From assembly GCF_050038885.1 (NCBI RefSeq), contig NZ_CP143624.1:372001-436000 (forward strand): DNA of 64,000 nucleotides, in the 5' to 3' direction. The notes beneath the pieces were generated by a model that saw only the letters and a list, made by a program, of their open reading frames with translations, did not search any database and was not told the DNA's origin. A program made the translations under genes and the position numbers. The stretch is from Myxococcus flavus. Its GTDB lineage: Bacteria; Myxococcota; Myxococcia; Myxococcales; Myxococcaceae. Shown piece by piece: positions 10,956 to 18,378 of the stretch (the stretch's first letter is position 1; every line of letters starts with the position of its first letter).

Positions 10956-12035
10956 ATGAACATGAGCCCTGTGTTCCGCCCCCTCCCCTCGCTCGCCGGC
11001 GCGCGCGCCGAGCCCGTCCCGGGGCTCCGGCTGCAGAAGCTCCGCCGGGCGGCGCTGGACGCGCGCGAAGCCTTCGTGAAGGAGGGCCCGGTGGCCGCGG
11101 TGGCCACGTGCGACCTCGTCACCTTCCCCTACCCCGCCCAGTTCGCCTTCAGCGGCGCCGCGCTGTCCCCCGCGCCGTACGTCATGCTGACGAACCGGAT
11201 GCAGGTGGTGCAGTTCGTGGACCGGGAGGGCGCGCGGCGCACGCTGCTCTTCAACCCGTCCGACTACGAGCGCGGCGTGGCGGCCCCCTTCTACCGCGCG
11301 CTGCGCGAGCGCTACGGCGCCTTCGTCTCCGACAAGGTGATGTCCACGCGGCACGGCTCGGTGCAGAGCCACCTGGCCGCGCTGGGGCTGACGCCCGCGG
11401 ACGTGGACTACCTCGCCTTCGACCACCTCCACATCCAGGACCTGCGCGGCTGGCTGGGCGGTGACGGCATGCCCGCCTACTTCCCCCGGGCCCGGCTGCT
11501 GGTGCAGCGCGCCGAGTGGGAGGTGGTGATGGACCTGCACCCCATGCAGGCGGTCTGGTTCGTCCCCGGCGGCGCCGACGTCCCCCGCGAGCGCGTGGTG
11601 CTGCTGGACGGCGACGTGTGGCTGGGCCAGGGCGCGGCCCTCCTCAGCACGCCGGGCCACACGCGGGGCAACATGTCCCTGGCGGTGGCCACCTCGCGCG
11701 AGGTCTTCGTCACCAGCGAGAATGGCGTGGCCACCGAGAGCTACACGCCGCTGCAGTCGGCCATCCCCGGCGTGCGCCGCTTCGCCGAGCACATGGGCTG
11801 GGAGGTCGTCCTCAACGGCAACACGCGCGAGGACTCCCTGGACCAGTATTCCTCCATGGTGGTGGAGAAGCTGTTCGCGGGCACCTCGTCGGTGGACGGC
11901 GCGTTCGTCAACTTCCACCCGTCGTCGCAGCTCACCGCGCACGTCATGGCACCCGGCCTGTCTCCCACCGTCGTGCTGCCCGCGCCCAACTTCGGGGACG
12001 TGCGCCCCACGCCGGCCTCGCGGCGCGCGGCGTAG
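10956..12035 (+). CDS. MBL-fold metallo-hydrolase-like protein
   Basis: 359 aa, divergent from ruvB. Beta-lactamase-fold features are DYLAFDHLHIQDLRGW, in the position of the HxHxDH motif but reading HLHIQD, LLSTPGHTRGNMSLAV with the downstream metal His, and a late Asp (LLDGDVWLG). The canonical DH pair of the first motif is altered, so metal binding may differ. No signal peptide. Substrate unknown. Confidence 0.8.
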   Translation: MNMSPVFRPLPSLAGARAEPVPGLRLQKLRRAALDAREAFVKEGPVAAVATCDLVTFPYPAQFAFSGAALSPAPYVMLTNRMQVVQFVDREGARRTLLFNPSDYERGVAAPFYRALRERYGAFVSDKVMSTRHGSVQSHLAALGLTPADVDYLAFDHLHIQDLRGWLGGDGMPAYFPRARLLVQRAEWEVVMDLHPMQAVWFVPGGADVPRERVVLLDGDVWLGQGAALLSTPGHTRGNMSLAVATSREVFVTSENGVATESYTPLQSAIPGVRRFAEHMGWEVVLNGNTREDSLDQYSSMVVEKLFAGTSSVDGAFVNFHPSSQLTAHVMAPGLSPTVVLPAPNFGDVRPTPASRRAA

Positions 12036-12059
12036 CCCGAGCGCCCATGGAGCCCGTGC

Positions 12060-13586
12060 TCAGCAGTCCTTGCTGAAGCACAGCCACCAGGGACGGAAGG
12101 GCACCGCATACAGCTCCTGATCCCGGTCCCCATCCGAGGCGACGAAGAAGACGTTCCAGCCGGCGCGGACGAACCCGAACGGATTCGACGAGGCCTCCGC
12201 TGGCGCGATGTCCAGCAGCCGGCTCGTCACCCACGGGTGCCCCGCGCTGTACCAGACCTCGCGTCCGCGCCCCGCCGTCTCGGCGGAGAAGAACAGCCAG
12301 CCCGACTCCGCCGCGAGCCCCATGGGGGCGCTCCCCACCGGCCCCGGCTCGAGGTCGCGCACGAGCTCCGTTCCCCGCGCCGTGCCGTCACTGCGCCACA
12401 GCTCACGGCCACGCGCCCCGTCGTCCGCGGAGAAGTACAGCACGCCGTCCATCACGACGAGCTCCTTGGGCATCGAGCCCTGCGGCCCGGGCCACAGGTC
12501 CCTGACGAGCTCCGTTCCGGCCGCGCTCCCGTCGCTGCGCCACAGCTCGCCACCGTGCATCATGTCGCCCGGGTTGCCGTACCAGTCGTTCGCCCCCGCC
12601 AGGAAGTACAGCACGTCGTCCATCGCGGTGAGGTCCGACGGGTAGTCGCCCGGGAAGACGCGCACCCGCTCCGCCGACGCGGGGGCCTTGCGCGCCACCC
12701 ACAGCTCGCCCACCTCCGTGCCCGGATCCAAAAGGAAGAAGAGGTGCCGGCCCGCCGCCGTCAGTCCGAAAATCACCCCGGCCCCCTCGCGGGAGAAGAG
12801 CCGCCTGGGCGCGCCCTGCGGCCCCACCCACCACAGCACCGTCTCGCTGGCATCGGAGGACACCAGCGCCAGGCCCTTGTCCCACGCCGTCAGCTGGCTC
12901 AGGGACTGCGCGCCCGCACCCGGCAGGAACGCGTACACCAACGCCGTGCCCTTCTCCGTGCCATCGCTGCGCCACAGCGCGCGGCCGGACAGGCCGTCAT
13001 CCGCCGTGAAGTAGAGGGCACCGTCCACCTCGGTGAGGAACTCCGGCGCCGAGCCCACCGCCCCGGGCCGCACGTCCCGCACCAGCTTCGTGCCCGCCGC
13101 CGAGCCATCCGTGCGCCAGAGCTCCGCGCCGTGGATGCCGTCGTCCGCGACGAAGTAGACCCAGGGCCCCACCTGCGTCAGGTCCCTCGGCTGCGAGCCC
13201 GAAGCCCCCGGCTTCAAGTCCTTCAGCCGCGCCGTCCGCTGCGTCCCCGCAGTGCTCGCCCACAGCTCCCGGCCGCTCACGCCGTCATCCGCGCTGAAGA
13301 CGAGCCCCCGGTCCGCCCGGGCCAGCTCCTGCGGCTGCGAGCCCGAAGGCCCCGGGCGGATGTCCTGTACCCGGCTCGCCACGTCACTGCACACCGCCCA
13401 GGGCTGGGACAGCAGCCACGGCGACAGCCCCTCCTCGTCCTCTGTCACCAGGTCGACAGCCGCCTTCGACCTCGGGGCATCGCGCAGCTCTTCCAGGCCC
13501 GCCCCCGCTTCCGGTGTGGGCTCGCACCCCACCACGCCCCCACACATCAGCACCGCCCACACCGGCATCGCACGCCATGACGTCAT
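12060..13586 (-). CDS. ELWxxDGT-repeat lipoprotein
   Basis: 508 aa. The signal peptide ends in a lipobox (GGVVGC, Cys about 21). The body is about nine repeats of a ~50-residue unit with the pattern LYFxADDGxxGxELWRSDGTxxGTxLVxDLxPG, a beta-propeller-like family common in myxobacteria. The best copies are in the middle and C-terminal thirds; the central copies (TVLWWVGPQG, GELWVARK) are degenerate. The protein is probably surface or periplasmic. Function unknown. Confidence 0.88.
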   Translation of the reverse strand: MTSWRAMPVWAVLMCGGVVGCEPTPEAGAGLEELRDAPRSKAAVDLVTEDEEGLSPWLLSQPWAVCSDVASRVQDIRPGPSGSQPQELARADRGLVFSADDGVSGRELWASTAGTQRTARLKDLKPGASGSQPRDLTQVGPWVYFVADDGIHGAELWRTDGSAAGTKLVRDVRPGAVGSAPEFLTEVDGALYFTADDGLSGRALWRSDGTEKGTALVYAFLPGAGAQSLSQLTAWDKGLALVSSDASETVLWWVGPQGAPRRLFSREGAGVIFGLTAAGRHLFFLLDPGTEVGELWVARKAPASAERVRVFPGDYPSDLTAMDDVLYFLAGANDWYGNPGDMMHGGELWRSDGSAAGTELVRDLWPGPQGSMPKELVVMDGVLYFSADDGARGRELWRSDGTARGTELVRDLEPGPVGSAPMGLAAESGWLFFSAETAGRGREVWYSAGHPWVTSRLLDIAPAEASSNPFGFVRAGWNVFFVASDGDRDQELYAVPFRPWWLCFSKDC

Positions 13587-13859
13587 GAATGCAACCCTCG
13601 TCTACGGCGTTGCGCCGGACCTCGCCGCTGGAGCTGGAAAGTGTCACTCACGTCGCAGGCCCCTCGTCCGCCCCCAGGTAGGAAATCGCGTCTGCTGTCC
13701 GCCATCACGCGACGCCTGACGACGGATGCCGACAGGGTGACACTGGGGCCGTCCAACCCCAGACCCCTTCAAGTTCTCAACAGGAGAGAGGCCAGTACGG
13801 CCCAGGCGACGCCCCGGATTTCGCAGTCACAGCGCCGTCACACCGAAGTGTCGCGCGGT

Positions 13860-14468
13860 TCAGCCTCCGGAGCGCAGCGCCTTGAGCGCCTCGCGGAACA
13901 GCGCCTGGAAGGTGGCGTCCGTCCCCAGGCGCTCGCCCGCAAGGTCCGCGGCCTTCTCCGCCTGGGGCTGCTTGTAGCCGAGGTTGAGCAGCGCGGACAC
14001 CAGGTCCGAGCGCGCGCCACTGGGCGCCGCCGGCGCCGTGCCACGCGACACCGCTTCCAGGTGAATGGTCTTCACCTTGTCCTTGAGCTCCAGCACCAGG
14101 CGCTCGGCGGTCTTCTTCCCCACGCCGTGAATCTTCGCCAGCCGGGCCACCTCGCCCCGGGCCAGCGCCGCCACCAGCTCGGGCACCTCCATGCCGGACA
14201 GCACCATCAGCGCCAGCCGGGGCCCCACGCGCGACACGCTGTTGAGCAGCTGGAACACCTCCTCCTCGCCCTTCGACAGGAAGCCGAAGAGCTCGAAGGC
14301 GTCCTCGCGCACCACGGTGCGCACGCGCACGTCCACCGGCTGCCCCTCTTCCGGCAGCTTCCCCAGCGTCAACGAGGAGAAGTTCACCCGGTAGCCCACG
14401 CCACCCACGTCGATGGTGGCGTCCTCCAGGTCCTTCTCCAGCACCGTCCCGCGCAACCGCGAAATCAT
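13860..14468 (-). CDS. ruvA: Holliday junction DNA helicase subunit RuvA
   Basis: 202-aa Holliday junction-binding subunit that recruits RuvB. It starts MISRLRGTV, has the OB-fold domain, the acidic-pin and HhH region (FFQLLNSVSRVGPRLALMVLS-type spacing, GVGKKTAERLVLELKDK) and the C-terminal RuvB-binding domain. The open frame extends further upstream, but the ATG at 14468 overlaps the ruvC stop as ATGA and has GGAGGCGAG before it. Confidence 0.96.
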   Translation of the reverse strand: MISRLRGTVLEKDLEDATIDVGGVGYRVNFSSLTLGKLPEEGQPVDVRVRTVVREDAFELFGFLSKGEEEVFQLLNSVSRVGPRLALMVLSGMEVPELVAALARGEVARLAKIHGVGKKTAERLVLELKDKVKTIHLEAVSRGTAPAAPSGARSDLVSALLNLGYKQPQAEKAADLAGERLGTDATFQALFREALKALRSGG

Positions 14469-15040
14469 CTCGCCTCCGGGCGCCGGTACGCGGGCGCCAG
14501 CCGGTCCGCAAGCAGCGACGCCGCGCCCTTGCGCTTCTTGCCCGTCGAGGCCGCCGCCGGCACCGCGGCCCGTCCATGGTTGAGGTGGCACAGCGCCACC
14601 GCCAGCGCATCACTCGCGTCCGCGCGCTCCAGCGCCGACGCCTCCAGCTCCAGGAACGTGCGCACCATCCGCGCCACCGCGTCCTTTCCGTCCGCGCCGC
14701 CCGCGCCCACCGCCTTCTTCACCTTCGCCGGGGCGTACTCGAAGACGGGCAGCCCCGCCTGCGCCGCGGCCAGCAGCGCGACGCCGCGCGCGTGGCCCAG
14801 CACCAGGGCGCTGCGCGCGTTCCGGAAGGTGAAGACGCCCTCCACCGCCACCGCTGCCGGCCGGTAGCGCACCAGGGCCGCCGTCAGCGCGCCGTGCAGG
14901 TCCTTCAGGCGGTCCGCCAGCGGCAGCGTCGGGTCGCCCTTGATGACGCCGTGGCCCACGTGCACCAGCCGGCCCCGCTTCTCCTCCACCACCCCGAAGC
15001 CCATGAACCGGCTTCCCGGGTCAACGCCAAGCACGCGCAC
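14465..15040 (-). CDS. ruvC: crossover junction endodeoxyribonuclease RuvC
   Basis: 191-aa Holliday junction resolvase. The RNase H-like acidic residues are visible: Asp in MRVLGVDPGS, Glu in AVAVEGVFTFRN (about 68) and the DASDALAVALCHLNH cluster near residue 140. The C-terminal tail is longer and more basic than in E. coli. It is in the order yebC-ruvC-ruvA, 24 nt after yebC and overlapping ruvA by 4 nt. Confidence 0.97.
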   Translation of the reverse strand: MRVLGVDPGSRFMGFGVVEEKRGRLVHVGHGVIKGDPTLPLADRLKDLHGALTAALVRYRPAAVAVEGVFTFRNARSALVLGHARGVALLAAAQAGLPVFEYAPAKVKKAVGAGGADGKDAVARMVRTFLELEASALERADASDALAVALCHLNHGRAAVPAAASTGKKRKGAASLLADRLAPAYRRPEAR

Positions 15041-15064
15041 GTTCCACTCCGTTCCAGACCGCCG

Positions 15065-15814
15065 CTACTGCAACAACGACTCCAGCATCGCGTCTTCGAT
15101 TTCGTAGTTCCCGTGCACGTTCTGCACGTCGTCGTTCTCCTCGAGCGCGTCCAGCAGCTTCAGGAGCTTCTTCGCGGTGTCCATTTCCAGCGCGACGGTG
15201 TTCTGGGGGAAGAACACCCACCGCTGCTGTCCCAGCGGCACACCGGCCTCCTGGAGGCGGCTGGCCACCGTGTGCAGGTCCGCCGCCGCACAGCGCACCT
15301 CGGCGCCCTCGTCCCCCAGCATGATGACGTCCTCCGCGCCCGCCTCGATGGCCCGCTCCATCAGCTCGTCCTCGGTGGGGCCGGATTTCACGCTGATGAC
15401 GCCCTTCTTCTGGAACATCCAGGCCACCGCGCCCTCGGCGCCCAGGTTGCCCCCGTAGGCGTTGAACGTGGAGCGCATGTCGGCCGCGGTCCGGTTGCGG
15501 TTGTCGGTGAGGCACTCCACCAGGATGGCGACGCCGCCCGGGCCGTAGCCCTCGTACGTCACCTCCTCGTAGCTCTCCCCCTCCAGCTCGCCGGTGCCCT
15601 TCTTGATGGCGCGCTCGATGGTGTCCTTGGGGATGTTGGCCTCACGGGCCGCGGCCAGCGCCACGCGCAGGCGGGCATTACCGGCCGGGTCTCCACCACC
15701 GAGCCGCGCGGCGACGGTGATTTCCTTGATGACCTTGGAGTACAGCCTGCCCTTGGTCGCGCCCATCGCGGCCTTCTGGCGCTTGATCTTCGACCACCGA
15801 TTGTGACCGGACAT
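15065..15814 (-). CDS. yebC: YebC/PmpR family transcriptional regulator
   Basis: 249 aa, the standard family length, starting MSGHNRWSKIKRQKAAMGATKG, the conserved family opening. The three-domain acidic protein includes the hallmark YEGYGPGGVAI and DNRNRTAADMR. YebC proteins act as DNA-binding regulators or as translation factors at proline stretches. The open frame continues upstream to 16150, but homology fixes the start at 15814. First gene of the yebC-ruvC-ruvA unit. Confidence 0.96.
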   Translation of the reverse strand: MSGHNRWSKIKRQKAAMGATKGRLYSKVIKEITVAARLGGGDPAGNARLRVALAAAREANIPKDTIERAIKKGTGELEGESYEEVTYEGYGPGGVAILVECLTDNRNRTAADMRSTFNAYGGNLGAEGAVAWMFQKKGVISVKSGPTEDELMERAIEAGAEDVIMLGDEGAEVRCAAADLHTVASRLQEAGVPLGQQRWVFFPQNTVALEMDTAKKLLKLLDALEENDDVQNVHGNYEIEDAMLESLLQ

Positions 15815-15899
15815 GGTGGGTGTGCCTCGGCGGGCGCCCAGCGGTTGGAGCACTCGCGCCGGGCCTTGTCCCCCACCGGGGGCCGCCGAGTCAAACCCT

Positions 15900-17159
15900 T
15901 CAAACGCCCGCGTCGTCGGACCGCACAGCGCCGTCGAGGCCCCCCACGCCACCCGGTGCGACCCGGGACTTCTTGGGGAAGTCGAGGATGACGGGAGGCT
16001 GCGTCCCCCCCACCAGGGTGAGAGGCTCGGCGCCGAACTCCGCGCGAGGATTGGGTACGTCGGCCCCCTCCGAGTCCACCGCCACCGCCTCCACGGAGGG
16101 CGCGGGCTCGAAGAAGCCGGGCACCGTCGCGCCGCAGCGCGCCCGCTCACGCTCTTCCACGAGACACGCCGGCACCAGCACGCCCAGCGCGAACAGCCGC
16201 GTCGACGCCTCGTAGGCGACCGCCTCGGGGAACGGACACTCCAGCAACATGGCGCGCAGCGTGCGGCGCCCGTCGAAGAGCCGCACCACCTCGCCCACGT
16301 CCTCGGGCAGCGACGACAGCACCTCCGCCAGCCGGGCGAAGTCCACCGTCAGCCGTGACGCGAGCGGAAGGCCCCGGGCACGCAGCGCGTCGAAGCGCTC
16401 CAGGCCCTGCAGCACCGTCTCGCACAGGTAGGGCCGGTCCATGGAGAACGAGCCCTTGTGCAGCTCGGGCCCGAGCATCACCGCGTACTCGCCGCGGCCG
16501 AAGCAGAGCATGCGCCGGAAGGCCAGGCTGCCGCGCTCGCCCTGGAAGACGGCGTCCACCACCAGGCCGTGCCGGAAGGCGAACCAGCCCTGGCCCTCGG
16601 TCATCACCACGCGGCCGGAGCGGACGCCGGCCAGAAGCGCCCGCGCCACGTCCGGCAGCGGGAGTCGCTCGGTGTGAGACTCGACGGCCGCGTCACCCGT
16701 GCACCGGCCCGCCTTGAGCAGGGCCAACGCCACCACGTCGCGCACGTCGACAGGCAGGGCCAGGTAGTCGTCCGCGCCCACGCCTCCCGCGAGGTCGCGG
16801 TGGAAGTCCTCCTCGCGCCGTGACAGCAGCAGCACCGGCAGGTGCGCGGTGCGAGTGTCCGCGCGGACCTGGCCGCAGAGGCTGAAGCCGTCTCCGTCCG
16901 GCAGCTCCACCGCGGAGATGACCAGCTGCGGCGCCACACCGTCCTCCGCCAGCGCCTCCAGCGCGGCCAGCGCCCCCGTCACCAGCAGCACCTCGAAGCC
17001 CGCCTCCGCCAGGGCCGCGGCCAGCGCCGCCTGCGTGCCCGGCTCCGAGTCCACGAGCAACACCCGAGGCCTGCCGCGTGACGCACGGCGACGCAGCCCC
17101 ATCTCGGCCGGGGTACCCGGTCCGGCGCACTTGGAAGGTTGTGGCAGCGCGGTAGCCAT
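15900..17159 (-). CDS. degenerate receiver domain fused to DUF4388
   Basis: 419 aa from the ATG at 17159. Residues about 30-150 form a CheY-like fold (RPRVLLVDSEPGT, LPVLLLSRREEDF, GADDYLALPVD). The expected phosphoacceptor Asp is Ala (LVISAVELPDGDGF), the second acidic-pocket residue is Ser, and the usual KP Lys is Leu. The rest contains a DUF4388/PATAN domain (ARALLAGVRSGRVVM, FAFRHGLVVDAVFQG) and a C-terminal helical region. It is probably a non-phosphorylated signalling or scaffold protein. Divergent from the gene at 17265. Confidence 0.82.
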   Translation of the reverse strand: MATALPQPSKCAGPGTPAEMGLRRRASRGRPRVLLVDSEPGTQAALAAALAEAGFEVLLVTGALAALEALAEDGVAPQLVISAVELPDGDGFSLCGQVRADTRTAHLPVLLLSRREEDFHRDLAGGVGADDYLALPVDVRDVVALALLKAGRCTGDAAVESHTERLPLPDVARALLAGVRSGRVVMTEGQGWFAFRHGLVVDAVFQGERGSLAFRRMLCFGRGEYAVMLGPELHKGSFSMDRPYLCETVLQGLERFDALRARGLPLASRLTVDFARLAEVLSSLPEDVGEVVRLFDGRRTLRAMLLECPFPEAVAYEASTRLFALGVLVPACLVEERERARCGATVPGFFEPAPSVEAVAVDSEGADVPNPRAEFGAEPLTLVGGTQPPVILDFPKKSRVAPGGVGGLDGAVRSDDAGV

Positions 17160-17264
17160 GAATTCCGAAATCTTCGCGCCAAGCCGGACAAATTCGCAAG
17201 GAGCATACAAGCCCCTGGAATCGTTGGGTTTCCGCTCGCCACGTCGCGGAGTAGGGTGTGCGGC

Positions 17265-17987
17265 ATGATGCGCCCAGGCTGGTTCGGTCCCCTCCTCTCC
17301 GCCCTGTTGCTGGTGTCCCTGGAGTCCGCCGCGCAGGCGCCGGTCCCCACCTCCAATGCAGCTGCGACGCATGGCACCCAGTCGGAAGCGGCGTTGCTGC
17401 GAGGCTCGAGCGAGGACCCGCTGGGCGCGGTGCTGGCGCCGGTGACGCTGCCGGACGGGGCCACGGCGCTCTATGGCTTCGTGGGCGCGCCGGAGCTGGG
17501 CGTGGGCTTCCGGCAGGGAATCTCCGGCTTCGAGCTGGAGGCCCGCGGACGGCTCCAGTGGTTCCAGCTGTCCGCGGCGCTGGAGGTGGCGGCGCGGCGC
17601 AAGGTGCTGGAGCAGGGCGCGCTGTCCCTGGCGCCCACGCTGGGGCTGGGCGTGGTGTTCAACTCGGGCGCCACGTACATGGATGACCGGAACTTCTCCG
17701 GCGTGCTGCTGCGTGTCACGCCGGGGCTGGTGGCGGGCTGGCGCGTGGCGGACACGGTGTCCGTGCTGGGCCTGGTGGACGTGCCGGTGGACATTGGCCT
17801 GTCCAATGGCGAGTCACGGCGCATCCAGGCGCTGGGCGGCGGCGGCGTGGAGGTGTACCTGGGCAGCAACCTCTCGGCGCTGGCCGCGGGCCAGCTCGGG
17901 GTGGAGTCCTTCCAGGAGCGCGCGGGCGAGAGCCACACGCGCCTGGGCTACAGCGTGCGGCTGGGCCTGGGCGCCCGGCTCTTCTGA
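17265..17987 (+). CDS. hypothetical exported protein, probable outer-membrane beta protein
   Basis: 240 aa. A signal peptide (MMRPGWFGPLLSALLLVSLE, cleavage near SAAQA) precedes a Gly-rich region of alternating hydrophobic residues, e.g. LGVGFRQGISGFELEARGRLQWF and LGYSVRLGLGARLF at the end. The terminal Phe and the amphipathic strands suggest an eight-strand outer-membrane barrel. The frame runs upstream to 17139, but the signal peptide fixes the start at 17265 or the adjacent ATG at 17268. Function unknown. Confidence 0.75.
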   Translation: MMRPGWFGPLLSALLLVSLESAAQAPVPTSNAAATHGTQSEAALLRGSSEDPLGAVLAPVTLPDGATALYGFVGAPELGVGFRQGISGFELEARGRLQWFQLSAALEVAARRKVLEQGALSLAPTLGLGVVFNSGATYMDDRNFSGVLLRVTPGLVAGWRVADTVSVLGLVDVPVDIGLSNGESRRIQALGGGGVEVYLGSNLSALAAGQLGVESFQERAGESHTRLGYSVRLGLGARLF

Positions 17988-18076
17988 CGCACGTCAGGAC
18001 GCAGCGCTCCCGCGCCTCGAGCAACCCCTGGCGTGACAGGCCCTGCACCTCGGCGGTGTGCGTTCGGCAGCCCGCG

Positions 18077-18355
18077 TCAGTCCGGCAACGGCGCCTGCCG
18101 CGGCGTCCCCATCAGCTCCAGGGTCCGCAGCGCGACCTGGATGAGCGTCTGCGCACACGGCTCGCATCCACCACCGCAGCAGCGTGGCCAGCGGCCCTCG
18201 GGATTGCGCAGCAGCGGCCGCACGCAGGACACGTAATAGCTGGGGAAGCCGAGCTCCTCGCTGGCGCGAACCAGCGCGGCTTCGAACGGCGGTGGCGAGG
18301 AGTTGGTGACGTCGGACACGATGGAGTCATAACAGCCACCGTGTCCGATTCCCAC
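18077..18355 (-). CDS. small Cys-rich hypothetical protein
   Basis: 92 aa or less; GTG start at 18355 or an internal GTG. It contains CCGGGCEPC near residue 59, a tight cluster suited to metal or Fe-S binding, and a C-terminal helix. Codon choice is strongly GC3-biased, arguing for a real gene. It begins 23 nt after the CARDB gene's stop on the same strand, so it may be the last gene of that transcript. Confidence 0.6.
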   Translation of the reverse strand: MGIGHGGCYDSIVSDVTNSSPPPFEAALVRASEELGFPSYYVSCVRPLLRNPEGRWPRCCGGGCEPCAQTLIQVALRTLELMGTPRQAPLPD

Positions 18356-18378
18356 CCGTCTGCACGCCGCGTACGGGC

